Positions 23,367-31,713 of a DNA stretch of 64,000 nt are shown here, one piece after another. The DNA comes from Streptomyces caniscabiei (GTDB lineage Bacteria > Actinomycetota > Actinomycetes > Streptomycetales > Streptomycetaceae): assembly GCF_014930365.1 (NCBI RefSeq), contig NZ_JABXWI010000027.1:38218-102217 (forward strand). Reading direction: 5' to 3'. The first letter of the stretch is position 1, and each line of letters begins with the position of its first letter. Made by a program: the position numbers and the translations under genes. The notes beneath the pieces are model-generated. The model made no database searches and was not told where the DNA came from. It worked only from the letters and a program-made list of their open reading frames with translations.

Positions 23367-23769
23367 GGAGAAGCGGGTGGGCATCGTGCTGGTGTCGCAC
23401 AGCGCCGCCGTCGCCGCCTCGGTGGCCGAGTTGGCGCGGGGGCTCGCCGGTGCGGGCGCCTCGGTTCCCGTCGCCACCGCCGGGGGCACCGAGGGCGGGG
23501 GCCTGGGCACCAGCACCGAGCTGATCGCGGCGGCGGCCGCCTCCGTCGACCGGGGCGCCGGGGTCGCGGTCCTGACCGACCTCGGCAGCGCGGTCCTCAC
23601 CGTGAAGGCGCTCCTCGCCGAGGGCGACGAACTCCCGGCCGACACGCGGCTGGTGGACGCCCCGTTCGTGGAGGGCGCCGTCGCGGCGGTCGTCACGGCC
23701 TCGACGGGCGCGGACCTCACGGCGGTGGCGGCCGCGGCGTCGGAGGCGTACTCGTACCGGAAGGAGTGA
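23359..23769 (+). CDS. dhaM: Dihydroxyacetone kinase phosphotransferase subunit DhaM (EIIA-like)
   Basis: 136 residues. VGIVLVSHSAAVAASVAELA has the phospho-acceptor His14 of the EIIA-Man-like fold, and VAVLTDLGSAVLTVKALL is the second conserved segment. It has only the EIIA-like domain, without the HPr and EI-like domains fused in E. coli DhaM, as in other actinobacteria, so it must receive phosphate from general PTS proteins. Confidence 0.95.
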   Translation: MSEEKRVGIVLVSHSAAVAASVAELARGLAGAGASVPVATAGGTEGGGLGTSTELIAAAAASVDRGAGVAVLTDLGSAVLTVKALLAEGDELPADTRLVDAPFVEGAVAAVVTASTGADLTAVAAAASEAYSYRKE

Positions 23770-23771
23770 GG

Positions 23772-23809
23772 CTCCGGGGCCCCGCCCCACCCGGCGGCGG
23801 GCCCCGGAG
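23772..23809 (+). terminator. Terminator of the dha operon
   Basis: 11-bp GC stem (23772-23782 with 23799-23809), 16-nt loop, immediately after the dhaM stop. Confidence 0.7.
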
Positions 23810-23911
23810 GGTGCGCCCGGCTCACACGGGAGACCGTTTCGGGGAGCGCGGCGAACGACCGGCCGACGCTCCCAGAGCCTTGGCGCTCCCGGAGTGCCGG
23901 CGCTCCCCCAG

Positions 23912-24640
23912 TCAGTTCGTCGCCCCGCCCCGCATGGTCACGCCGCGGCGCACCACCGCTCCCTCCACCCACTGCCGGGCGCGTTTCTCGCCCAGTTCGA
24001 CCGCCGCCCCGTGGTCCTCGATCGGGGTCACCCCGGAGTCCTCGAAGACGATGTAGGTGACCCCGGAGGCGGTGCCGCCGGTGCGCGGGTCGGGGCGGAT
24101 GCCGAGCGCCTTGGCCGTGGCGTAGGAGGCCTCGCCGATGATGTTCTGCGGGCCGGTGTCGCCCACGACGGCGTACTCGACCCGGTTCCCGTGGACGACG
24201 GCGGCGACCGAACCGCCCTTGATGCCGTGGACCCGGAAGTCCCACACGCGGCTCGGCGCGGGCACCACGACGAACGGCAGGCTCTCGGAGCGGAGGTATC
24301 GCCCGTCGGACTGCAGGAACGACGTGGCGGGCTGGAACCACGGGTCGGTCTCGCGGTTGCAGCGCGGACTCGGCCGGCCGTCGCAGTCGATGTCCATGTC
24401 GGCCTTCCAGTACACCGCGCCGTCGACACCGCAGACGGGGATCACGGCCGGCTTCCCCGCGTCACTGCTGTACAGCCCCTCGGAGACCCGCACACAGCCG
24501 CGCGCCCTGGCCAGCAGGTCGGCGGCGGTCACACCGCCCTCGTACTGCACGAGGCGCTGCGGATGGGCCAGGGCGGGCAGGGCGACGGGGGCCAGCAGGG
24601 CGGCGCCGACGGCGGCCAGCGTCAACGAGCGGAGACGCAC
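23912..24640 (-). CDS. Secreted chitosanase, glycoside hydrolase family 75
   Basis: 242 residues from GTG 24640 (GGAGAGGG upstream). Signal peptide VRLRSLTLAAVGAALLAPVA ending ALA. The mature part has VYWKADMDIDCDG with catalytic Asp candidates, ETDPWFQPATSF, and PQNIIGEASYATAKALGI, the GH75 landmarks. The family hydrolyses beta-1,4 links in chitosan by inversion, outside the cell. It is divergent from a fibronectin type III lipoprotein, which may bind polysaccharide or help anchor activity at the surface (inference). Confidence 0.85.
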   Translation of the reverse strand: MRLRSLTLAAVGAALLAPVALPALAHPQRLVQYEGGVTAADLLARARGCVRVSEGLYSSDAGKPAVIPVCGVDGAVYWKADMDIDCDGRPSPRCNRETDPWFQPATSFLQSDGRYLRSESLPFVVVPAPSRVWDFRVHGIKGGSVAAVVHGNRVEYAVVGDTGPQNIIGEASYATAKALGIRPDPRTGGTASGVTYIVFEDSGVTPIEDHGAAVELGEKRARQWVEGAVVRRGVTMRGGATN

Positions 24641-25030
24641 GATGAGGAACCCTCTCCTGGGGAGACATGACGGACACTCACCCAAAGGTGGTGCGGGTCG
24701 GAGAGGACGGCCACCGGGAGGGGGCCGGACGGACCACCGCGCCTCCGGTGCGCGGGTGCGCGGCCGAGGGCCGGGCCGGATTCGGTCCCGGCCGCTCGGC
24801 CGCCTTAGTCGGCGCGGGATCGGCGACGACAGCGGCCCGCGCCGTACGGCATGAACTGGCTTGACACGCGGGCGAGTTCACGCCGTGCAGGAGCACCAGC
24901 ATACGTAGCCGCCGGCCGTGTCGTGAACCACGGTCACCACTGCCCCACCCCTTGATGTGACCGCGTCAGTCGTGCCATACATGGAGATAGGTACAGACCA
25001 ATCCCGTCGTGGCACGACGACCGAGGGGGC
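24641..25030. other. Divergent intergenic region with DasR-like site
   Basis: 390 bp between the chitosanase and the fibronectin lipoprotein. GGTACAGACCA at 24990-25000 matches the core of the DasR/chitin operator (GGTCTAGACCA) at 9 of 11 positions. It lies in the loop of a 9-bp inverted repeat (GTCGTGCCA 24969-24977, TGGCACGAC 25010-25018). A frame at 24667-24864 has no ribosome site and an unlikely composition. Confidence 0.4.
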
Positions 25031-26017
25031 ATGAACGTGCGACGCGTCCTTGTGCCGGCACTCGTCCTGGTGCCGACGCTCTGTGGCTCACTGCTCCTCA
25101 CGGCCGGCTGCGCGACGCGGGAGCGCCCCGGCGGCAGCCCGCCGCCCGCCCCGCCCGGCGTCACCGCCGACGCGGGCAGCGCCACCAGCGTGCACGTCAT
25201 GTGGAACCGGGCGCCCGGGGACACGGAGATCGCCGGGTACGAGGTGTACCGGGGGCGCACCAAGGTGCGGGACGTCCCGGGCGACGCGCACATGGTGGAC
25301 GTCACCCGGCTCCGGCCCTCCACCACGTATGTGTTCACCGTGCGGGCCCGCGGCGCCTCCGGGGACCTCGGGCCGCCGAGTGCGCAGGTGCGGGCGACGA
25401 CCCCCGCCGCCGGGACGGCCGACCGGCGGGCCCCGAGCCGGCCGGGGCGCCTCGACGGGAAGGTGCTCGGGAGCGGGACGGTGCGGCTGTCCTGGGAGCC
25501 GTCGACGGACGACCGGGACGTGGTGTCGTACGACATCCTGCAAGGCGGCTCGAAGATCCACTCGGTGGGCGGGGAACAGGCGGCGGCGGTGGTCACGGGA
25601 CTGCGGCCCGGCACCCGCTACTCCTTCACCGTGCGGGCACGGGACGCGGCGGACAACGCCTCGCCCGAGAGCGCGACGGCACGGCTGCGCACCGCTCCGG
25701 GAGCGGACGCCGGGCGGGGCACCGCGCCCACCGGATTCCGCGCGACGGCACGCCGGGACGACGGGGCGTACTCCGTCGAGCTGTCCTGGCTGCCGCCGCG
25801 CGTCGACGGGGTGGTCACGGAGTACGACATCCAGCTCGACGGGCGGCCGGCGACCACCCTCGTCTGGGGCGGGACGCCGCCCCGGGGCCGGGCCACGTAC
25901 AGCTTCCACGTGGGGAGGGAGGCCGGGGTGACGTACCGCGTGCGGATCCGGGCGAAGCTGCCGGACGGCACCTGGGGCGGGTTCTCGGTGGAGCGGACGG
26001 TCACCACCGGCGGGTGA
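25031..26017 (+). CDS. Lipoprotein with three fibronectin type III domains
   Basis: 328 residues. Signal peptide with lipobox LTAGC (Cys27). Three fibronectin type III modules follow at about 40-125, 135-225 and 230-325, each with the W-x-x-x-x-D, Y-x-V/Y-x-x-G and L-x-P-x-T-x-Y-x-F-x-V-R-A pattern (for example LRPSTTYVFTVRARG and LRPGTRYSFTVRARD). No catalytic domain. Such modules are spacers in secreted glycosidases; alone on a lipid anchor they may mediate surface binding. A good GAGGGGG site precedes the ATG. Confidence 0.88.
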   Translation: MNVRRVLVPALVLVPTLCGSLLLTAGCATRERPGGSPPPAPPGVTADAGSATSVHVMWNRAPGDTEIAGYEVYRGRTKVRDVPGDAHMVDVTRLRPSTTYVFTVRARGASGDLGPPSAQVRATTPAAGTADRRAPSRPGRLDGKVLGSGTVRLSWEPSTDDRDVVSYDILQGGSKIHSVGGEQAAAVVTGLRPGTRYSFTVRARDAADNASPESATARLRTAPGADAGRGTAPTGFRATARRDDGAYSVELSWLPPRVDGVVTEYDIQLDGRPATTLVWGGTPPRGRATYSFHVGREAGVTYRVRIRAKLPDGTWGGFSVERTVTTGG

Positions 26018-26179
26018 GCACGTGCCGTCCCCCGCACGGCGGTATCCGTCACCTGCCCGGGTGTCGTCCGCATGCGGGCGCGGCGCGGGGCACGTTGGCT
26101 CACCCCTGAGGCAGCACGGGTCCCCCGATCCTCGGCGGCGCAAGGGATGTGCCGTCACCGTGCCGCTGGAGGGCAGACC

Positions 26180-26716
26180 ATGCGTACGTCTCAGCTACTC
26201 CTCCGCTCCGGCCTGACGGTGGCCGCCGCCGCGCTGCCGATCGCCCTGACCGCGCAGCCGGCCGCGGCGGTCCCGGCGGGGATCTCGGTGAGCACCACGG
26301 GTTCCTCGGTCAGCGTGACCACGAGCGATTGCCCCGACAGCACCAACGGCACGTTCGGCACCGCTTCCCTGCTCTCCGGCGGGCAGGCGAACTTCTCCCA
26401 GGGGCGTCAGGTGACCCTCACCGGCACCAGCACCGCCCAGTCCGCCTCGTGGGCGAACGTGGGCCCGGGCACCTACACCGTGATCGTGGTGTGCAAGGAC
26501 GGGACCACGGCGGGCACCCAGTCCGTCATCGTCACGGCGGCCACCCCCACCATCTCCACGACGGCCTCGCCCGCACGCGGCGTCATGGGCGGCGTCGGCG
26601 GGGCGACCCGGGAGTACGGCACCGTCACCCTCGTCGGCGGCGGGGCGCTGGTGGCCCTCGGGACCGGAGCGGCCGTCTGGTACCTGCGCCGCCGGGCGAA
26701 GCCGCACCGCCTCTGA
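26180..26716 (+). CDS. Secreted surface protein with C-terminal membrane anchor
   Basis: 178 residues from ATG 26180. Signal peptide MRTSQLLLRSGLTVAAAALP with an A-x-A site. The middle is Ser/Thr-rich and beta-like with two Cys (SDCPDST and VVCKDGT) that may pair. The C-terminus has a hydrophobic helix (VTLVGGGALVALGTGAAVWYL) and RRRAKPHRL. That is the layout of a wall protein, but there is no LPxTG-type sortase motif before the helix. No function recognised. It is typical of Streptomyces small surface proteins. Confidence 0.75.
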   Translation: MRTSQLLLRSGLTVAAAALPIALTAQPAAAVPAGISVSTTGSSVSVTTSDCPDSTNGTFGTASLLSGGQANFSQGRQVTLTGTSTAQSASWANVGPGTYTVIVVCKDGTTAGTQSVIVTAATPTISTTASPARGVMGGVGGATREYGTVTLVGGGALVALGTGAAVWYLRRRAKPHRL

Positions 26717-26719
26717 CCC

Positions 26720-26757
26720 CCGCCGCTCGCCCGTCCCGATGCCCGGGCGAGCGGCGG
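26720..26757. terminator. Convergent bidirectional terminator
   Basis: Perfect 14-bp stem (26720-26733 with 26744-26757), 10-nt loop, between the surface protein (+) and the PadR gene (-). Confidence 0.85.
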
Positions 26758-26777
26758 CCCGTGAGGCGTACGGCCGC

Positions 26778-27371
26778 CTACTCCCCGTCGGCGCTCTCCT
26801 GCTCGGCGCTCCCGCTCTCGCCGCCGCCGGTGTCCCCCGGCAGCGTCGCGAACTCCTCCAGGGCGTTCGTCAGCCACTGCGTCCAGAAGGTCTGCAGGTC
26901 GATCCCCGCCCGCAGGATCAGATGCTGGAGCCGGTCCTGGGCGGTGTCGCGGCCGGGCCCGAAGTCCCGCTCCTCGATCTTCTCGTACTCCGCCAACGTC
27001 CGCCGGTGCAGCGTGAGATGGCGCCGCAGGTCGTCCTCCAGGCCCTCGGTGCCGACCACGGCCGCGGCGCGCAGCCGGACGAAGAGCGCGTCGCGCCACG
27101 GCTTGGGGTCCTGGGGCGCGGAGGTCCAGCGGGCCAGTTCCTCGCGGCCGGCCGGCAGCACCTCGTAGCTCTTCTTCTGGCCCCGGGCGGGCCGTTCGGA
27201 GGGCAGGGCCCGGATGTGGCCCTCGCCCTCCAGTTTCCCGAGCTCGCGATAGATCTGCTGGTGCGTCGCCGACCAGAAGTAGCCGATCGACCTGTCGAAC
27301 CGCCGGGTCAGCTCCAGGCCCGACGAGGGCTTCTCGAGCAGGGCGGTGAGGATCGCGTGCGGGAGTGACAT
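26778..27371 (-). CDS. PadR-family transcriptional regulator
   Basis: 197 residues. Winged HTH at 1-85: HAILTALLEKPSSGLELTRR, ATHQQIYRELGKLEGEGHIR, PARGQKKSYEVLPAGREEL. The C-terminal helical dimerisation region (PadR C-terminal/Vir type) has LHRRTLAEYEKIEERDFGP, ending acidic. The start shows TAGGATGAGCCC directly before ATG, so it is probably leaderless, with the same 17 bp as the HxlR gene start. It lies just downstream of fadH on the same strand, whose promoter has a 22-bp palindrome that could be its operator (inference). Confidence 0.9.
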   Translation of the reverse strand: MSLPHAILTALLEKPSSGLELTRRFDRSIGYFWSATHQQIYRELGKLEGEGHIRALPSERPARGQKKSYEVLPAGREELARWTSAPQDPKPWRDALFVRLRAAAVVGTEGLEDDLRRHLTLHRRTLAEYEKIEERDFGPGRDTAQDRLQHLILRAGIDLQTFWTQWLTNALEEFATLPGDTGGGESGSAEQESADGE

Positions 27372-27391
27372 GGGCTCATCCTAGGAAGGCC

Positions 27392-27420
27392 GGGGGTGCG
27401 CCACGGCCGCACGCACCCCC
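27392..27420 (-). terminator. Terminator after fadH
   Basis: 9-bp stem (GGGGGTGCG 27392-27400, CGCACCCCC 27412-27420), 11-nt loop, between fadH and the PadR gene. Confidence 0.65.
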
Positions 27421-27444
27421 TCGGACGGACTCCCGCGACGTCTC

Positions 27445-29466
27445 CTACAGCGCCGCCGCCACCTCCGTGCCCTGCAGAATCGCCCGCTTGGCGTCCAGTT
27501 CGGCCGCCACGTCGGCGCCGCCGATGAGGTGCGCGGAGCGCCCGGCGGCGACCAGGTCGTCGTAGAGGTCGCGGCGCGGGTCCTGGCCGGTACACAGGAC
27601 GACGGTGTCGACCTCCAGCACCTGGCGGACGCCGTCGACGGTGACATGCAGCCCGGCGTCGTCGATCAGGTCGTACCGGACACCGGGGACCATGGTGACG
27701 CCCCGGTGCTTGAGTTCGGTGCGGTGGATCCAGCCGGTGGTCTTGCCCAGTCCGCCGCCGACCTTGCTGGTCTTGCGCTGGAGGAGGTGGACCGAGCGCG
27801 GCGGGGCGGGCCGCTCGGGGGCGGCGAGGCCGCCGGGGGCGCGGTACTCCATGTCGACGCCCCACTGCCGGAAGTACGCGGCCGGGTCCTCGCTCGTCTT
27901 CTCCCCGCCGTCGGTAAGGAACTCGGCGACGTCGAAGCCGATGCCGCCGGCGCCGAGGATCGCGACGCGGTCGCCGACGGGGGCGCCGTCCCGCAGGACG
28001 TCCAGGTAGCCGAGGACCTTGGGGTGGTCGACGCCGGGGAGTTCGGGGGTGCGGGGGGTGACACCGGTGGCGACGACGACCTCGTCGTACGCCGTCGTCG
28101 TGAGGTCGTCGGCGGTGACCCGGGTGTTCAGGCGTACGTCGACGCCGTGCGCGTCGAGTTGCGCGCGGAAGTAGCGCAGCGTCTCGTCGAACTCCTGCTT
28201 GCCGGGGACCCGGCGGGCGACGTTCAGCTGGCCGCCGATCTCGCTCGCCGCGTCGAAGAGCGTGACCTCGTGGCCGCGTTCGGCCGCGCTCACGGCGCAG
28301 GCGAGGCCGGCCGGGCCCGCGCCGACGACCGCGACGCGCTTGCGCCGCCGGGTCGGGGAGAGCACGAGTTCCGTCTCGTGGCAGGCGCGCGGATTGACCA
28401 GGCAGGAAGTGATCTTGCCGCTGAAGGTGTGGTCCAGGCAGGCCTGGTTGCATCCGATGCAGGTGTTGATGGCGTCGGAGCGGCCCTCGCGCGCCTTGTT
28501 GACGAAGTCCGGGTCGGCGAGCATCGGGCGGGCCATCGACACCATGTCGGCATGGCCGTCGGCGAGCAACTCCTCGGCCAGTTCCGGGGTGTTGATGCGG
28601 TTGGTGGTGACGAGCGGGACGGAGACCTCGCCCATCAGCTTCTTCGTCACCCAGCTGTACGCGCCGCGCGGCACCGAGGTGGCGATGGTGGGGATACGGG
28701 CCTCGTGCCAGCCGATGCCGGTGTTGATGATGGTCGCCCCGGCCGCCTCGACGGCCTTGGCCAGCGTGATGACCTCGTCGAGCGTGGAGCCGCCGGGGAC
28801 GAGGTCGAGCATGGACAGCCGGTAGACGACGATGAAGTCCTCGCCGACGGCCTCGCGCACTCGGCGCACGATCTCGAGGGGGAAGCGTGTGCGGTTCTCG
28901 TAGGAGCCGCCCCAGCGGTCGTCGCGGTGGTTGGTCCCGGCGGCGATGAACTCGTTGATCAGATAGCCCTCGGAGCCCATGATCTCGACGCCGTCGTACC
29001 CGGCGCGGCGGGCGAGGCGGGCCGCGTTCGCGTAGTCGTCGACGGTCTGCTCGACCTCGGCGTCGGTGAGCGCGTGCGGGACGAACGGGCTGATGGGGGC
29101 CTGGAGGGCGCTCGGCGCGACCAGGTCGCGGTGGTAGGCGTACCGGCCGAAGTGCAGGATCTGCATCGCGATGCGGCCACCCTCGCGGTGCACGGCGTCG
29201 GTGATCTCGCGGTGCTTGTCGGCCTCGGCGTCGGTGGTGAGCTTGGCGCCGCCCTCGTACGGCCGGCCGGCCTCGTTGGGCGCGATGCCGCCGGTGACGA
29301 TGAGGCCCACTCCCCCGCGCGCCCGGGCCGCGTAGAACTCGGCCATGCGCTCGAAACCGCGCTCGGCCTCCTCCAGGCCCACGTGCATGGAGCCCATGAG
29401 CACGCGGTTGGGGAGCGTGGTGAAGCCCAGGTCGAGCGGGCTCAGCAGATGCGGGTAACGGCTCAT
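27445..29466 (-). CDS. fadH: NADPH-dependent 2,4-dienoyl-CoA reductase (FMN, 4Fe-4S, FAD)
   Basis: 673 residues, the normal length. An old-yellow-enzyme TIM barrel fills about 1-350 (PHLLSPLDLGFTTLPNRVLM, AMQILHFGRYAYHRDL, GVEIMGSEGYLINEF). The 4Fe-4S Cys set follows (CIGCNQACLD, then CLVNPRAC). The C-terminal FAD/NADPH part has VAVVGAGPAGLACAVSAAERG and VAILGAGGIGFDVAEFL. It removes 4,5 double bonds in polyunsaturated acyl-CoA so that beta-oxidation can proceed. Start ATG 29466 follows a GGAGGG site. The promoter and palindrome lie directly upstream. Confidence 0.95.
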   Translation of the reverse strand: MSRYPHLLSPLDLGFTTLPNRVLMGSMHVGLEEAERGFERMAEFYAARARGGVGLIVTGGIAPNEAGRPYEGGAKLTTDAEADKHREITDAVHREGGRIAMQILHFGRYAYHRDLVAPSALQAPISPFVPHALTDAEVEQTVDDYANAARLARRAGYDGVEIMGSEGYLINEFIAAGTNHRDDRWGGSYENRTRFPLEIVRRVREAVGEDFIVVYRLSMLDLVPGGSTLDEVITLAKAVEAAGATIINTGIGWHEARIPTIATSVPRGAYSWVTKKLMGEVSVPLVTTNRINTPELAEELLADGHADMVSMARPMLADPDFVNKAREGRSDAINTCIGCNQACLDHTFSGKITSCLVNPRACHETELVLSPTRRRKRVAVVGAGPAGLACAVSAAERGHEVTLFDAASEIGGQLNVARRVPGKQEFDETLRYFRAQLDAHGVDVRLNTRVTADDLTTTAYDEVVVATGVTPRTPELPGVDHPKVLGYLDVLRDGAPVGDRVAILGAGGIGFDVAEFLTDGGEKTSEDPAAYFRQWGVDMEYRAPGGLAAPERPAPPRSVHLLQRKTSKVGGGLGKTTGWIHRTELKHRGVTMVPGVRYDLIDDAGLHVTVDGVRQVLEVDTVVLCTGQDPRRDLYDDLVAAGRSAHLIGGADVAAELDAKRAILQGTEVAAAL

Positions 29467-29480
29467 GGGGCCCTCCGTGC

Positions 29481-29540
29481 GTGGCGTCGTCAGCACGGTT
29501 GTAGACGACGCCACGCCGATTGTGCAACTAGTTGCACAAT
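29481..29540 (-). promoter_or_regulatory. fadH promoter with 22-bp perfect palindrome
   Basis: On the minus strand: -35 TTGCAC (29527-29522), 18-bp spacer, -10 TACAAC (29503-29498). The -35 lies inside a perfect 22-bp palindrome at 29519-29540 with half-site ATTGTGCAACT. A second inverted repeat of 11 bp (GTGGCGTCGTC 29481-29491, GACGACGCCAC 29504-29514) brackets the -10 and start point. The layout suits a repressor; the neighbouring PadR protein is the first candidate. Confidence 0.75.
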
Positions 29541-29576
29541 GACTGAGGGCAAGGCCACATCGGGACGCCGGGCCTC

Positions 29577-30353
29577 TCACACTCTGGTGCCGATGACCAC
29601 GTGGGCGTGTTCCTCCTCCGAGACGGCCGTGCGGGCGGTGAGGCCGGAGCGGCGGAAGGTGTCGAGGGCGAGCGGGGCCTGGCGCCGGCTCGTCTCGACG
29701 AGGAGGCAGCCGCCGGGGGCGAGCCAGTCGGGGGCCCCGGCGGCCACCCTGCGCAGCACGTCGAGACCGTCCGTGCCGCCGTCGAGGGCGACCAGGGGTT
29801 CGTGGTCGCGGGCCTCGCTCGGCAGGAGCGGGACCTCGCCGGTGGGGACGTAGGGGACGTTCGCCGCGAGGATGTCGACCCGGCCGCGCAGGCGGTCGGG
29901 GAGCGCGGCGAAGAGGTCGCCCCCGTGCGCGTGGCCGCCGCAGGGCGCGATATTGCGGCGGGCGCAGCGGACGGCCGCCGGGTCGATGTCGGCGGCGTGC
30001 AGTTCGGCGCCGTCGAGCGACGCGGCCAGGGCGGCGCCCACCGCGCCGGAGCCGCAGCAGAGGTCGACCACGACGCGGGCGCCGGGGGCGGTCGCGAGGG
30101 CCTGCTCGACGAGGTACTCGGTGCGGCGGCGGGGGACGAACACACCGGGTTCGACGGTGATACGCAGGCCGGCGAACTCCGCCCAGCCGAGGACGAGTTC
30201 GAGAGGGAGGCCCGCGACGCGCCGGTCGATCATGGCGGCGGCCTCGTCGGGGGTGCGGGCGGTCGAGAGGATCAGCTCCGCCTCGTCCTCGGCGAAGACG
30301 CAACCGGCGGCGCGCAGGGCCGTGACGACAGAGGTGAGGGACAGAAGTGGCAT
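29577..30353 (-). CDS. Putative protein N5-glutamine methyltransferase (PrmC/HemK-like)
   Basis: 258 residues. N-terminal helical part (VVTALRAAGCVFAEDEAELI), linker LPLELVLGWAEFAGLRI, then a methyltransferase with FVPRRRTEYLVEQAL, VVDLCCGSGAVGAAL (motif I), ELHAADIDPAAVRCARRNI and ILAANVPYVP. The catalytic motif reads N-V-P-Y rather than the usual N-P-P-Y, as in a paralogous group seen in actinobacteria. The canonical PrmC methylates release-factor GGQ; this one may have another target. Start ATG 30353. Confidence 0.85.
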   Translation of the reverse strand: MPLLSLTSVVTALRAAGCVFAEDEAELILSTARTPDEAAAMIDRRVAGLPLELVLGWAEFAGLRITVEPGVFVPRRRTEYLVEQALATAPGARVVVDLCCGSGAVGAALAASLDGAELHAADIDPAAVRCARRNIAPCGGHAHGGDLFAALPDRLRGRVDILAANVPYVPTGEVPLLPSEARDHEPLVALDGGTDGLDVLRRVAAGAPDWLAPGGCLLVETSRRQAPLALDTFRRSGLTARTAVSEEEHAHVVIGTRV

Positions 30354-30682
30354 GACAGCCGAGGAGCCTTTCGGTGGGCCGAAGGGCGCTCCCGCGATGG
30401 CCTAGCGGCGGCGCACCGCGTCGTGTTGAGGTGAGAGCACCCGACCTGACACAGCGGTAATGGGTCCCACCTCCTCGGTCCACGTGCTGACTGGCCCGGC
30501 AACCCTACCCCATGGTCACGACCGGTTCTCAAGACGCCGAGCGGCTCCACGACGGCCCTGCCGAACGGCTTCGCCGGGGCCCTTCGAGCGGGTGGCCGCG
30601 CCCCTTCGGCCCCTCTCGCTCGCAGGTCGTCCGCGGGCCGGCGCCCCGTCAGGGCGCGGGCCCCGCCTCGTCCCCTCCCCCC
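30354..30682. other. Intergenic region with an unexplained SAM-riboswitch-like string
   Basis: 329 bp with no convincing gene. On the plus strand, CTGACTGGCCCGGCAACCCT (30486-30505) resembles the conserved core of SAM-family riboswitches (CTGGCC-CCGGCAACC), but no gene is correctly placed downstream on that strand for more than 1 kb and the expected flanking stems were not found. The promoter of the PrmC-like gene must lie in its left part. Confidence 0.3.
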
Positions 30683-31432
30683 TCACACGCTCACCCGCTC
30701 CTCCCCCGTCGCGGGCGCCGGTACCCGGGCCGCCATGAAGCGGGTGGTACGGCGGACGCGGAAGCCGAGGGACTCGTAGAGGCGGGTGGCGGTCGTGTTG
30801 GCGGCAGCGGTGTGGAGGAAGGGGGTCTCGCCGCGCTCGCGGATACCGTGGGCGACGGCGAGGACGAGGCGGGTCGCGAGGCCGGCGCCACGGAAGGCCG
30901 GGTCGGTGCAGACCGCGCTGATCTCGGTCCAGCCCGGCGGCCGCAGCCGCTCACCGGCCATGGCGACCAGCGCGCCGTCCCGGCGGATGCCGAGGTAGGT
31001 GCCCATCTCGACGGTGCGCGGCAGGAAGGGGCCGGGCTGGGTGCGCTCGACGAGGGCGAGCATCTCCGGCACGTCCGTCGGACCGAGCCGTACGGCCTCC
31101 TCGTCCGGGGCCGCGGCGACGCCGTCGTCGACGAGCTGCACGCCCGCCAGGTCGAAGGTCACCTCCCAGCCGGCCGGAAAGCCCCTGTCGTAGGCCGGGA
31201 CCGGGACCTCGGCGCCCGGACCCGCCAGGGCCGCGAGGTCGGCCCAGTCGGCGTCGTCCGGCTCGTCGGGCAGGGCCAGCCACGGCGAGACGTCCAGCGG
31301 ATACCGCAGCACCCGGCCGCGCCGCTCGGCGAAGTGGGCGTGCGGCCCGGCGAGGGAGGCGAGGGCGGGGTTGTCGAGGACATGCGGCACGGTGTCCGTG
31401 CCCGTGCCCCCGCCCGTCGTGTACTCGGTCAT
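30683..31432 (-). CDS. GNAT-family N-acetyltransferase (FR47-like)
   Basis: 249 residues from ATG 31432 (GGGAGAGCGC upstream). The C-terminal half has the acetyl-CoA signature ISAVCTDPAFRGAGLATRLV (R-G-x-G-x-A) and TAAANTTATRLYESLGFRVR, typical of FR47/GNAT enzymes. The N-terminal half (PALASLAGPHAHFAERRGRV, RYPLDVSPWLAL) is a second degenerate domain found in this subfamily. The acceptor is unknown. Confidence 0.88.
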   Translation of the reverse strand: MTEYTTGGGTGTDTVPHVLDNPALASLAGPHAHFAERRGRVLRYPLDVSPWLALPDEPDDADWADLAALAGPGAEVPVPAYDRGFPAGWEVTFDLAGVQLVDDGVAAAPDEEAVRLGPTDVPEMLALVERTQPGPFLPRTVEMGTYLGIRRDGALVAMAGERLRPPGWTEISAVCTDPAFRGAGLATRLVLAVAHGIRERGETPFLHTAAANTTATRLYESLGFRVRRTTRFMAARVPAPATGEERVSV

Positions 31433-31713
31433 GCGCTCTCCCACTCCGCTCCGCCGTCGTCCGGCCCGGCCTTCGCGCCGGCCCACGTGTCCGGCCTGCT
31501 CCGCCTGCCCGGCCCGTCCGGTGGCCGGCGCCGGGGCGACCGGTCCACCCGGACCGGCCACTGACGGCAAGGAAGATCGCCGCGCCCCTATTCCCGGGGC
31601 GCCGCGGAGTTCACGCGGCCGCAATGATCGCCGGCCGCCCCCGGGGCCGGGGCCCGCTCCGGCGGCACGTACCGTGGAGTGACCAGCAACCACCGCCGTC
31701 ACGTTGGACCCCC

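Noticed and set aside
24667..24864. 65-codon plus-strand frame between the chitosanase and lipoprotein genes
   Set aside because: No ribosome site, low-complexity Gly/Arg/Ala content, and it overlaps the divergent promoter region.
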